Source: DUZB01 sp964407525
Lineage (GTDB): Bacteria > Desulfobacterota > DSM-4660 > Desulfatiglandales > Desulfatiglandaceae
DNA: 8,600 nt
Direction: 5' to 3'
NCBI GenBank assembly: GCA_964407525.1
Contig: CAYOWC010000219.1
Coordinates: 1-8,600, forward strand
The notes beneath the pieces are model-generated. The model saw only the letters and a list, made by a program, of their open reading frames with translations, had not been told where the DNA came from and did not search any database. A program made the position numbers and the translations under genes. Every line of letters starts with the position of its first letter. The stretch's first letter is position 1. Shown here piece by piece: positions 1 through 6,810 of this stretch.

Positions 1-1368
1 TTACTTCTTGACAAGTTCCAGCTTTTTCATAATGTTATCTTTTATCCAGTGGCCGTCCCACCACTCGATAGGATTAACCGGAATTCCACTCACCATGACG
101 CCGAAATGCAGATGATCTCCTCCCGCCAGACCTGTCTGCCCTGTTGTGCCGATGATTTCTCCCTTCAACACTTCCTGCCCCGGTTTCACATGTATATTGC
201 TCAAATGTGCGTAAAGGGAAGATAACCCCTGCCCGTGGTCAAGAACCAGTGTAAGACCGTAAATACCTAAGGTCTCGGCAAAAATAACGCGTCCATTATT
301 CGCAGCCTGAACGCCTGAATTGGCAAGTGAGGCAAGATCAACTCCCATATGAGTCTGTTCATCAATTTCCTTCCCTTTATAATAATAAAAACGCCGTTCA
401 CCAAATTTGGCCCTCGTTGCAGCGTTTTTCAGTCTGACCCAGACGCCATCCCATAGCCTCTCAGGACTGGTATCAGTCCTGAGGTCAAAAAACGTTCTGG
501 CATTTTCTTCTCTCAACGCACGGTTAATCTTCAGGAACTTGGAAACATCATCTGTATTCAAGCTACCGAAATATGGGGCAAACCCCGGTAACAACCGTTT
601 CAGAAATCTATCCGTAATATTCATTTTATCCGTGGGAAAACGCTTTTTCCTTACATGGCAGTAAAACGCCGTTTTGGCCCGGTTGCCCGCCATGTCTTCC
701 GCCCACAAATAGATATCCGGCTTTCCTTTTGATTGGATCGGAATAGCAAAATAACATACTCTATGCCCGCCTTTTGAATCACTCACCAGAGGGTAACCCG
801 GGAAAAAGAATTCGTTCACATAAAGACCGCTTTTCACCGCATCGGAACTGGTCTGATAAATAACCAGTCCGCTTCCTCCCACATTCACGTAATGAAGCCT
901 GCTGATTGTCCTGATGGCGGGAGGAATCGTGTCCACAACCATCTTGTGCTCAAACAAAGAAAGATTCCCGTCCCCACCCTTTCTCCTTGAATAATCCCAT
1001 GCACTCACCGTCAGGTCAACCCGCCCTTGGGCCAGATTCAACGTAAAGGGGTCCACGCTGAAATCCGCATCAAATCGGTGTATGCCTTCCGCGTTAAACA
1101 GGCCTTCAAACGAAAATTTCTTTTCGAGGACGGTAATCTCCCGCCCGCCCTGCTTCACCGTCACTTTGAGCTGCTTCACCCCTCGTTTCAGGTCAAGGAC
1201 GGAAAGTGAAAAGGTCTGTTTCTTTGAAAGAAACTCGGGGAGGGGTTTCACTGTTATGGAAGGCGCCTCAGATTCAAAAATGGTAGTCAAAAACCAACCT
1301 AACAAACCAAGAACAACCACGATAGAGCCAATTGCCAGAAGCAAACCAATATTTCTTTTTTTTCGCAT
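1..1368 (-). CDS. M23 family zinc metallopeptidase, membrane-anchored
   Basis: This is a complete 455-residue protein, predicted to cut peptidoglycan cross-bridges or stem peptides in the periplasm. The N-terminus is basic (MRKKR) followed by one hydrophobic segment at about residues 7-30, so it is probably a signal anchor. Residues ~35-300 form a beta-rich, immunoglobulin-like region without motifs I recognise. The C-terminal LytM/M23 domain (~335-445) has every catalytic element: HMGVD with H340 and D344, H388 in YAHL, and HLHFG with H419 and H421. By LytM analogy H340, D344 and H421 bind zinc, and H388 and H419 are catalytic. The enzyme therefore looks active, unlike the degenerate EnvC/NlpD activators. 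The ATG at 1368 has only a weak TAGG five bases upstream, but it gives a sensible N-terminus. The gene is divergent from the LOG-like gene across 175 bp. The family call is firm; the exact substrate bond cannot be told. Confidence 0.93.
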   Translation of the reverse strand: MRKKRNIGLLLAIGSIVVVLGLLGWFLTTIFESEAPSITVKPLPEFLSKKQTFSLSVLDLKRGVKQLKVTVKQGGREITVLEKKFSFEGLFNAEGIHRFDADFSVDPFTLNLAQGRVDLTVSAWDYSRRKGGDGNLSLFEHKMVVDTIPPAIRTISRLHYVNVGGSGLVIYQTSSDAVKSGLYVNEFFFPGYPLVSDSKGGHRVCYFAIPIQSKGKPDIYLWAEDMAGNRAKTAFYCHVRKKRFPTDKMNITDRFLKRLLPGFAPYFGSLNTDDVSKFLKINRALREENARTFFDLRTDTSPERLWDGVWVRLKNAATRAKFGERRFYYYKGKEIDEQTHMGVDLASLANSGVQAANNGRVIFAETLGIYGLTLVLDHGQGLSSLYAHLSNIHVKPGQEVLKGEIIGTTGQTGLAGGDHLHFGVMVSGIPVNPIEWWDGHWIKDNIMKKLELVKK

Positions 1369-1543
1369 GGAAACCTATTGTCTTTTTTGTGATGAACTTA
1401 TAGAAAAAACTAACCAGACATCATCCAATTCACAGCAAACACCAAATGTTGAATGGTAGTCTTCGTGCAAACATTTACAAGGGCGTATACCAATATTCAA
1501 TGCACATGGCAAATAATTTCCAAAAAAGGGGAGGAAAAAGCCC

Positions 1544-2008
1544 ATGGATACAACCGTTTTTGTGGGCGTAATAGGGGCAGGAAGCTGTTCGGAAGACATT
1601 TACTCCCTGGCAAGAGAACTCGGTTTTCAAATCGGGAAAAAGTCCTGGGCACTTGTGTGCGGAGGGTTAGGCGGCGTCATGGAAGGGGCCGCAAGAGGAT
1701 GCCGGGAAGCGGGCGGTTTGACTGTAGGCCTCCTTCCCGGGCTGGATAGGGAATCGGCAAATCCTTATATTTCCGTTTCTTTACCCACCGGCCTGGGGGA
1801 CGGAAGGAATCTACTCGTTGTACGATGTGCGGACGTCCTTATTTCTATCGCAGGGAGCTATGGAACCCTTTCAGAAATAGCCCTGGCATTGAAAGGAGGA
1901 AAAACAGTGATTGGTCTCAAAACCTGGGAAGCCATTCCCGGTGTTCAATACGCGGAAAACTGCGATGAGGCCATCGAGATGGTCGAAAGGCAGCTACTCG
2001 GTGCCTAA
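1544..2008 (+). CDS. TIGR00725 / LOG-like Rossmann nucleotide-binding protein
   Basis: This is a complete 154-residue protein of the TIGR00725 type, a relative of the LOG (cytokinin riboside 5'-monophosphate phosphoribohydrolase) and MoCo-carrier folds. Visible motifs are the N-terminal strand VGVIGAGS, CGGLGGVMEGAARG (~39-52) with E47 and R51, GLLPG (62-66), and GSYGTLSE (104-111). The last is the position of the LOG signature PGGxGTxxE, with the glutamate (E111) kept but Pro-Gly-Gly replaced by Ala-Gly-Ser. The length suits the short TIGR00725 group. The start is well supported: GGAGG at 1530-1534 lies nine bases before the ATG. The gene stands alone, with divergent and convergent neighbours. 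LOG-type hydrolysis of nucleoside monophosphates is possible but untested for this subfamily, so I call the family and not the reaction. Confidence 0.88.
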   Translation: MDTTVFVGVIGAGSCSEDIYSLARELGFQIGKKSWALVCGGLGGVMEGAARGCREAGGLTVGLLPGLDRESANPYISVSLPTGLGDGRNLLVVRCADVLISIAGSYGTLSEIALALKGGKTVIGLKTWEAIPGVQYAENCDEAIEMVERQLLGA

Positions 2009-2034
2009 ATCACGGCAAGGCGTGATTCAGGCAC
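2001..2034 (+). other. Hairpin spanning the stop codon of the LOG-like gene
   Basis: A 14-nt arm (2001-2014) pairs with 2021-2034 around a six-base loop (GCAAGG), with a single A-C mismatch. The TAA stop (2006-2008) lies inside the left arm. No T-tract follows, so it is not a standard intrinsic terminator. It could stabilise the mRNA 3' end or act as a weak terminator. The pairing is seen directly; the role is inferred. Confidence 0.6.
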
Positions 2035-2061
2035 GATTGCGGATTTCGGATTGCGGACTTG
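2034..2061 (+). repeat. Four tandem heptamers, consensus GGATTKC
   Basis: Four exact 7-nt steps begin at 2034, 2041, 2048 and 2055. Each begins CGA or GGA, and units 2 and 3 are GGATTTC and GGATTGC. The array starts on the last base of the preceding hairpin. It is non-coding, in the spacer between the convergent LOG-like and deaminase genes. I see no inverted partner nearby, unlike the other heptamer arrays of the window. Confidence 0.7.
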
Positions 2062-2149
2062 TCCTCCTATAGTGTGGAGGGTTGCAGATTAAAAAAGCCT
2101 TCTCATGGTGTTAAAAATTCCTAATCAGACGGTTTTATGCTTTTCAGTC

Positions 2150-2173
2150 CTCTGCGCCTCCGCGTCTCTGCGC
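2150..2173 (+). repeat. Three tandem octamers, consensus CTCYGCGY
   Basis: Three 8-nt units start at 2150, 2158 and 2166. The first and third are identical (CTCTGCGC), and the middle is CTCCGCGT. They lie 38 bases past the stop codon of the deaminase gene, on its 3' side. From memory, strings of this CTCTGCGY type recur in spacers of many environmental bacterial genomes. That is recollection and was not searched. The unit has no long open frame and no clear terminator structure. Confidence 0.65.
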
Positions 2174-2211
2174 GAAACCTGTTCAGTTCCGGCTTTGCTG
2201 GGTCGGGATTA

Positions 2212-3585
2212 TTATAAAAACTTCGTGATCCTTGTGCTGACCTCCTCTACTTTGCACATAATTTCATGCGGATTCAGATCCATGAATTGCCTGCCTTTCA
2301 TCAAGATTTTCCCATTCACAATCACATCCCTGACGTCGCTGCCGTTTGCAGAGTATACCACAGTCGAAACGGGATTATAGACGGGCTGAAGATGGGGATT
2401 TTTCAGATCAATAACAATAATATCCGCTCTCTTTCCTTTTTCAAGGCTCCCAATTTCATTTTCGAGCCCCAGAGCGGAAGCACCTCCCAGCGTAGCCATT
2501 TTGAGAACCTCCCGAGCTTTCATATTAGAAGGATCCCCGTTAAAAACCTTTGAGAGCTTGGCAGCGCTATCCATTTCACAGAAAAGATCCAGATTGTTAT
2601 TCGATGAACAGCCGTCCGTACCCAGTCCTACGTCCAGTCCACGGGACAACATCCGCGATACATTTGCAACGCCTGAACCGAGTTTCATATTACTTTCAGG
2701 CACATGTACAACTCCAACGCCCTTTTCAGCAAGGAGGTCAATCTCTTCATCATGCAGATGGATGGCATGGCTTACAATCAGCTGTTCACTGAGCAGCCCA
2801 AGACGGTTCAAGTATTCTACCGGTCTCTTACCGGTATTTAAAAAAATTTGATCCACTTCCTCTCTTGTTTCTGAAAGGTGTATCTGTAAAGGCAGATGAT
2901 ACTCGATACTCAAATCCTTCGCATCCAACAGGGTCCTTTCACCACAAGTAAGCGGGCTGTGGCAGAAAAGCCCAGGGGTAATCAACCCGGTTTTCCCCTT
3001 CCATCTCTGAATGAACCGCTCCCCCACAAAGATGTTTTTTTCCGGATCCGGGACCCCGGGCGCCGGGAAATCGATAATGCCCTGGGCAACAATTCCCCGT
3101 AGACCAGCAGCATCTGCTGCCATGGCCGTTTGATCCTGGAAGAAATATCCATCTGCAAAACAGGTGGTGCCGGAAGATATCATTTCGAGACATCCCAGAA
3201 GTGCACCCCAGTAAACCGTATCCGGGGACAGGAATTCCTTTTCGAGAGGAAATATCTTCTCAAACAGCCATTTTTTCAAAGGCAGATCGTCTGAAACCCC
3301 TCGAAAAAGGGTCATGGCTGTATGGGCATGGGCATTGATTAAACCAGGCATCACCAGACAATCTGTGGCGTCAATGATTTCGCAGGGGAAATCATCCGGA
3401 GGTTTCAGATCCATTTTCCTCCCTATGGCCATGATGCGCCCCTTTGAAACCAGGATTCTCGAATCTACAATCGGACCCTGGTTCTCCGCCATGGTCAGGA
3501 GCATTCCACCATCGATCACAAGGTCAATGGGAAATTGATTCCAGTCTCCCCTGCCAAATTCATTTTCAGACAAATGTTTCTCCAT
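2212..3585 (-). CDS. mtaD: Amidohydrolase, 5'-methylthioadenosine/S-adenosylhomocysteine deaminase type
   Basis: This is a complete 457-residue amidohydrolase of the MTA/SAH deaminase group, which deaminates adenosine-type nucleosides to inosyl products in the cytosol. The signatures fit: NAHAHTAMTLFRG with metal ligands H86 and H88, then a WL...IFPLE stretch ending at E115. H209 lies in CHSP. HLSE carries zinc ligand H236 and catalytic E239. H273 lies in VSHA, and GTDGCSSNNNLD carries zinc ligand D324. Roles are assigned by analogy with Thermotoga TM0936. A C-terminal strand, GSLEKGKRADIIVIDL, closes the composite beta-sandwich. The N-terminus has about 18 residues before the first strand, slightly long for the family. 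The ATG at 3585 has GAGG five bases upstream, and that site lies within a terminal repeat. SAH from methyltransferases is a plausible substrate. Related guanine or chlorohydrolase activities cannot be excluded. Confidence 0.9.
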   Translation of the reverse strand: MEKHLSENEFGRGDWNQFPIDLVIDGGMLLTMAENQGPIVDSRILVSKGRIMAIGRKMDLKPPDDFPCEIIDATDCLVMPGLINAHAHTAMTLFRGVSDDLPLKKWLFEKIFPLEKEFLSPDTVYWGALLGCLEMISSGTTCFADGYFFQDQTAMAADAAGLRGIVAQGIIDFPAPGVPDPEKNIFVGERFIQRWKGKTGLITPGLFCHSPLTCGERTLLDAKDLSIEYHLPLQIHLSETREEVDQIFLNTGKRPVEYLNRLGLLSEQLIVSHAIHLHDEEIDLLAEKGVGVVHVPESNMKLGSGVANVSRMLSRGLDVGLGTDGCSSNNNLDLFCEMDSAAKLSKVFNGDPSNMKAREVLKMATLGGASALGLENEIGSLEKGKRADIIVIDLKNPHLQPVYNPVSTVVYSANGSDVRDVIVNGKILMKGRQFMDLNPHEIMCKVEEVSTRITKFL

Positions 3586-3586
3586 T

Positions 3587-3758
3587 CAGACCTCGTCAAA
3601 TAGTTAAGTGGTCGAGTTGTTGAGTTGGAAATAAACACGTGAAATCAACACATTGCCTATTCAAATCCATCGGGTGTCCAATTTTGAGGTGAAAGGGACA
3701 ACTTCAAGTAATAATAACCACTTAACTACTAATCTACTCAACCACTTAACGAGGTCTG
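3587..3758. mobile_element. 172-bp element with terminal inverted repeats and octamer arms
   Basis: The ends are a perfect 10-bp inverted repeat (3587-3596 and 3749-3758). Inside them lie arrays of 8-nt units in opposite sense. The left arm has units at 3601, 3609 and 3617 of the type TNGTYRAG. The right arm has units at 3718, 3726, 3734 and 3742 of the type CYACTNAA, with the first and last identical. The 80-odd bases between the arms carry no ORF. The architecture is that of a MITE or a large hairpin; no transposase or clear target duplication is visible. It forms the 5' region of the deaminase gene and overlaps its ribosome binding site. Confidence 0.55.
3591..3594 (-). promoter_or_regulatory. 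Shine-Dalgarno of the deaminase gene, inside a repeat arm
   Basis: GAGG on the minus strand ends five bases before the ATG at 3585. It is part of the 10-bp sequence at 3587-3596 whose exact inverted copy is at 3749-3758. The terminal repeat thus ends one base from the start codon and provides the ribosome binding site. The complementary arm could sequester it if both lie in one transcript. Confidence 0.6.
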
Positions 3759-3842
3759 TCCATTTGAGTCCTTGTTCAGTAGTTGACTAATTAATTATGG
3801 CTCAACTCGGATTAGCGTGAAGAATCCCTTCTTCTGGAACCG

Positions 3843-3870
3843 AGGTGTCAGGTTTCGGGTGTCAGGTTTC
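3843..3870 (+). repeat. Four tandem heptamers, RGGTKTC (left inner arm)
   Basis: Units start at 3843, 3850, 3857 and 3864 in exact 7-nt register: AGGTGTC, an AGGTTTC type, a GGGTGTC type and AGGTTTC. A fifth partial unit, AGG, follows. The array faces its inverted counterpart at 3959-3993. Confidence 0.7.
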
Positions 3871-3958
3871 AGGCACTACTATTCCTATATTCTAATTCTA
3901 ATAAACATAACCGTTGGTTATTACGTTGAATAGACTGAATGTGGCCAGGTTTTTTCCT

Positions 3959-3993
3959 GACACCTGACACCTAGAATCTGGATTCTGGAATCT
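3959..3993 (-). repeat. Five tandem heptamers that change word in register (right inner arm)
   Basis: The 7-nt steps start at 3959, 3966, 3973, 3980 and 3987. The first two are GACACCT. The next three are of the type RGAWTCT. The word changes but the period does not slip. On the minus strand every unit starts with AG, matching the word of the left arm. Confidence 0.7.
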
Positions 3994-4141
3994 GAGCATG
4001 GCCTATTCGACAACTAACAAAAAAAATCACGTTAATCCAAGATGAGTCATTATTCTGTTGCCGAGTCCCTAAATTCCGTATTTTTTTAAAAAAAGTCGTA
4101 TTTCCTTGACACACGTTTGACTCTGAGGGAAATTACACCCC

Positions 4142-4317
4142 ACTTAAAAGCTGCCATTAGCACTTAGCCGTTAGCTATTAGCTCTATGAAATAAATCGTT
4201 TACGGAAAAACGGCGCTGCATCGAAAAGTGAAAGTTGAAATACAGTAAAAACTAACCTAAACTGCTTACATCATTAAGCTAACGGCTAATAGCTAAAAAG
4301 CTTATTGCTGCTTTTAG
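4142..4317 (+). mobile_element. MITE-like element, copy A (176 bp), TTAGCNN heptamer ends
   Basis: The ends are imperfect inverted repeats of about 40 bp, starting ACTTAAAAGCTGC on the left and its near-complement on the right. The left arm holds four TTAGCNN heptamers (4157, 4164, 4171, 4178). The right arm holds three in inverse sense (4276, 4283, 4290). The reverse complement of 6984-7155 aligns along its full length with one 4-nt gap. Hand count is about 34/41 at the left end and about 70% overall, including GCATC followed by an AAAAGTGA block in the core (from 4218). No ORF or transposase is present. The right end is 45 bp from the ATG of the DUF1015 gene, so the element probably lies in its promoter or leader. 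Confidence 0.75.
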
Positions 4318-4350
4318 CCCCCAATTTTTGGAACGACACTATCTTATAAT

Positions 4351-4356
4351 AAGGAG
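4351..4356 (+). promoter_or_regulatory. Shine-Dalgarno that decides the DUF1015 start
   Basis: AAGGAG lies six bases before the ATG at 4363. An in-frame TTG at 4357 directly abuts it and would leave no spacer, so the ATG is the likely start. Confidence 0.8.
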
Positions 4357-4362
4357 TTGAAT

Positions 4363-5718
4363 ATGGCAATAGTGGCCCCTTTCAAAGGGTTAACCTACAA
4401 CTTAAAAAAAAATCAGGATCTTTCCCGTCTCATGGCCCCTCCATACGACGTGATATCGAGAGAAGAACAGGCTGCACTGCACCAGGCAGATCCCCATAAT
4501 GTTGTCCGTTTGATCCTGGGTGAGAAAAAAATCGGAGATTCCGACTGGGATAACCAGTATACCCGGGCAGCAAATCACTTTCAGAGATGGCAATCCAACG
4601 GCACCCTTATCCGCACAAAAGAGCCCTCTTTTTATCTGACGGCAATGACATACAGCCCCGGAAATGGAGATCCGGAAAGGGTGAGATGGGGCATCATGCT
4701 CCTGGTAAAAATAGAAGATCTGGATTCGGGTGTGGTTCTTCCCCACGAAAGGACCTTTTCAGCCCACAAGAATGATCGATTGAAACTGTTCAGGACCTGC
4801 AACGCCCAGTTCAGCCAGATTTTCGGACTTTACGAAGATCCGGACAATTGCATTCTTGGAGAATGCCGGAAGCTTGCAGACCCACATCCCCAGATGGATT
4901 TTAAACTTGGTGACGGTGCGAGACACAGAATGTGGGTGATCAGTCGCACGAGACTTTTTGAAAAAGTATCTGCTGCCATGCGTGACAAATCCATCTTCAT
5001 TGCCGACGGCCATCACCGATATGAAACCGCGAGAAATTTCAGAAACATCATGAGGGCCCGATTCGGAAAAAAGCCGGCCAACAGGTCTTATGAATATGTT
5101 ATGATGTATCTCTCCAACATGAATGATGAAGGGCTCACAATTCTTCCCTCACACAGACTTGTTAAAATGGATTCGGAATTTGACCCGGAGATGATGCTGA
5201 AAAAGGCGGCCAATTGGTTTGATATAAAGAGGCATCCCATTAGTCACCAGGACATGAAGGGCGAAGCTTCCGAACTGAAAAAAATCATCAGGGAAAATGG
5301 AAAAGAAAGCACCGCCCTCGGCTTTTACCACTACCAGGCCGAACACTGGTATCTGTTATCCCTGAAACCCGGAATGGAAAATGAAATGGGGGAGGACCTT
5401 CACCCGGCCTTGAAGGAATTGGATGTTCTCGTCCTTTCCCGCCTGATCCTGCAGAAGAGTCTCGGCCTGACCATGGAAGACCTGGACAATGAAGAGATCA
5501 TTCATTATGAAAGCAATATGCCCTCCGCCATTGGGGCAGTGGATTCGGGGAGATACCAGATGGGATTTCTGCTCAATCACACCAGGATGGAGCAGGTAAA
5601 GGAAGTGGCGCGTAATTCTCTCGTTATGCCCAGAAAATCGACCTATTTTTTCCCAAAAGTACTTACGGGTATGGTATTCAACAAAATAGATCCCCATGAA
5701 ATCATACAGGCACCCTGA
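4363..5718 (+). CDS. DUF1015 family protein
   Basis: This is a complete 451-residue cytosolic protein with no signal peptide or membrane segment. It matches the DUF1015 family by its typical conserved blocks: MAPPYDVIS (24-32), LPHERTFSAHKNDRL (126-140), the strongly conserved IADGHHRYETA (213-223), LPSHR (261-265), and a C-terminal MPRKSTYFFPKV (422-433). The function is not established to my knowledge. The DGHHR block resembles the catalytic or ligand motif of ParB/sulfiredoxin-fold proteins such as the free-serine kinase SerK. That is only a motif-level resemblance. The start is the ATG with AAGGAG upstream; starting at the TTG two codons earlier is unlikely. The stop codon lies 23 bases inside the following methyltransferase gene, so the two are probably co-transcribed and translationally coupled. 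A MITE-like repeat lies directly upstream. Confidence 0.9.
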   Translation: MAIVAPFKGLTYNLKKNQDLSRLMAPPYDVISREEQAALHQADPHNVVRLILGEKKIGDSDWDNQYTRAANHFQRWQSNGTLIRTKEPSFYLTAMTYSPGNGDPERVRWGIMLLVKIEDLDSGVVLPHERTFSAHKNDRLKLFRTCNAQFSQIFGLYEDPDNCILGECRKLADPHPQMDFKLGDGARHRMWVISRTRLFEKVSAAMRDKSIFIADGHHRYETARNFRNIMRARFGKKPANRSYEYVMMYLSNMNDEGLTILPSHRLVKMDSEFDPEMMLKKAANWFDIKRHPISHQDMKGEASELKKIIRENGKESTALGFYHYQAEHWYLLSLKPGMENEMGEDLHPALKELDVLVLSRLILQKSLGLTMEDLDNEEIIHYESNMPSAIGAVDSGRYQMGFLLNHTRMEQVKEVARNSLVMPRKSTYFFPKVLTGMVFNKIDPHEIIQAP

Positions 5719-6424
5719 AATCAAAGCCGGGCCCGATGAATGCATAGACAGTTTCTTAAATGGCCGTCTTTTCCTCATCCAGTCAAAAGATGGCTACAGA
5801 TTCTCCATTGACGCAGTATTGCTGTCTAATTTTGCAACCATCAAGAGCGGGGATCTCATTGCGGACTTAGGAACGGGTTGCGGCATCATCTCCTTGATTC
5901 TGCTTATCACGAAACCGGTAGGCTGCATTTATGGGCTGGAAATACAGAAGGATCTGGCCAACCAGGCCGCGAGAAATGCTATCTTAAACAACCTTGAAAA
6001 CAAAATGAGGATTGTTCAGGGAGATATCCGAAACGTGCCCATGCGCAGAAATTGGGCCGATGGAGTGATATGCAACCCCCCTTATAGGAAGATTAACAGC
6101 GGTCGCATAAACCCTGATCCGCGCAGGGCCATCGCGAGGCATGAAATCCTGATTTCCATCGACGACATCGCCGCCACGGCAAAAGAAATCCTAAAAAAGA
6201 AAGGGCGGCTCACGCTGATCTATCCTTCCGTTCGTCTGCCGGATATCTTTTCAAAACTTCGGCACTACGGTTTTGAACCCAAAAGGCTGCAGATAAATCA
6301 TCCCAGTCTGAAATCACCGGCCAAACTGGTCCTTATAGAAGCAACGCTAGGCGGGCAGCCCGGCCTGGAAATTCTTCCTCCTGTCCTGGGACAGGGCGAG
6401 TTTTCTATTTCGGACCCACGTTGA
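5696..6424 (+). CDS. trmN6: TrmN6-like adenine N6-methyltransferase (SAM-dependent)
   Basis: This is a complete 242-residue class I methyltransferase resembling E. coli TrmN6/YfiC, which methylates N6 of A37 in tRNA1(Val). The N-terminal block with GYRFSIDAVLLSNF (33-46) is characteristic of this group. DLGTGCG (57-63) is the SAM-binding motif I, LEIQ (81-84) the acidic second-strand motif, and NPPY (127-130) the amino-methyltransferase catalytic motif. The tail contains SPAKLVLIEATLGGQPGL, usual for the family. The ATG at 5696 lies within the DUF1015 gene and lacks a good Shine-Dalgarno. No later in-frame ATG exists before the core, so translational coupling is likely. The 3' end overlaps the convergent dciA by 20 bp. 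The tRNA substrate is assigned by similarity and could differ. Confidence 0.88.
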   Translation: MKSYRHPEIKAGPDECIDSFLNGRLFLIQSKDGYRFSIDAVLLSNFATIKSGDLIADLGTGCGIISLILLITKPVGCIYGLEIQKDLANQAARNAILNNLENKMRIVQGDIRNVPMRRNWADGVICNPPYRKINSGRINPDPRRAIARHEILISIDDIAATAKEILKKKGRLTLIYPSVRLPDIFSKLRHYGFEPKRLQINHPSLKSPAKLVLIEATLGGQPGLEILPPVLGQGEFSISDPR

Positions 6425-6725
6425 ATGAAATCTTTTTCACGGCCTCTCTGCCCAACAGCGCGTTCAGGTTTTCACGAATGGACGTTTCATCGTAAAGGAG
6501 TTCCTGAAGCCACAGGGCGTTGGCAACGGCAACCTTAAGAACACCGTCCTTTATCTGGATAGGAAAACTGTTTTTTGAAATATCAGGACCCACGACCTCA
6601 CTCCACACATCCCAGATCTTAGCGTCATCGGGGTTGAAAGACAGACCGCCGGAAAGAAGTTCCGCCATAACGTCTTTAAGAGAGGTCAATTCACTTTTGC
6701 GTGTCTTCATATGGATTATAGGCAT
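6405..6725 (-). CDS. dciA: DUF721 / DciA-like protein
   Basis: This small protein of 106 residues, or 101 from the second Met, has the DUF721 pattern of DciA. DciA is the widespread bacterial factor that helps load the replicative helicase DnaB. Seen in order: a helix LKDVMAEL (16-23), WSEVVGPDISKNSFPIQIKDGVLKVAVANALWLQEL (41-76, the KH-like core with the conserved W, VG and the VAVxNxxW strand), then LNALLG and a final strand KKISFNVG. The start is uncertain. GAAGG directly abuts the ATG at 6725, and it is 15 bases from the ATG at 6710; neither spacing is ideal. The 3' end overlaps the methyltransferase tail by 20 bp. A heptamer hairpin and repeat copy B occupy the 5' side. The family is clear; the helicase role is inferred from characterised homologues. 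Confidence 0.85.
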   Translation of the reverse strand: MPIIHMKTRKSELTSLKDVMAELLSGGLSFNPDDAKIWDVWSEVVGPDISKNSFPIQIKDGVLKVAVANALWLQELLYDETSIRENLNALLGREAVKKISFNVGPK

Positions 6726-6810
6726 CCTTCGTTTAAGCCAAAAAGTTGTTTACACTTTCTTGATTTGGTATTTTCGTAGAGGGATTTATCAAATATCCAG
6801 CTTTCACCGG

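Larger units (their letters stand above)
3794..4053. mobile_element. 260-bp nested inverted-repeat element with heptamer arms
   Basis: Outer arms of 27 nt (3794-3820 and 4027-4053) are inverted copies with about 22 matches by hand count. Nested inside are heptamer arrays in opposite sense. Four units run from 3843 to 3870 with consensus RGGTKTC. Five run from 3959 to 3993; read on the minus strand these are AGRTTCY/AGAATCC-type units followed by two exact AGGTGTC units. The core (3871-3958) is AT-rich and has no ORF. No transposase is present. The element could be a MITE-like insertion or a transcribed hairpin. Confidence 0.5.

Noticed and set aside
1369..1543. Regulatory repeats in the divergent M23/LOG spacer
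   Set aside because: I see no heptamer arrays, inverted repeats or convincing promoter boxes here.
2063..2098. A terminator for the deaminase gene using CCTCC/GGAGG and the A/T run at 2091-2096
   Set aside because: On the minus strand the T run comes before the 5-bp stem, not after it, so the order is wrong for an intrinsic terminator.
4106..4134. TTGACA at 4106 with a 17-nt spacer as a promoter for DUF1015
   Set aside because: The -10 position reads GAAATT, only three of six matches, and it is about 230 bp from the gene. It is possible but too weak to annotate.
3587..4317. A CRISPR array
   Set aside because: Units are 7-8 nt, degenerate and contiguous, with no 25-40-nt direct repeats or spacers and no cas genes.
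4345..4350. A perfect TATAAT before the DUF1015 gene, with a similar TATAAC at 7196 before the acyl-CoA synthetase gene
   Set aside because: Both abut the Shine-Dalgarno, so a start site 7 nt downstream would leave almost no leader and lose the ribosome binding site. No good -35 lies at the right distance from 4345.
5356..5778. A 140-codon minus-strand ORF opposite DUF1015
   Set aside because: It is antisense to conserved DUF1015 blocks and the methyltransferase start, and has no motif of its own.
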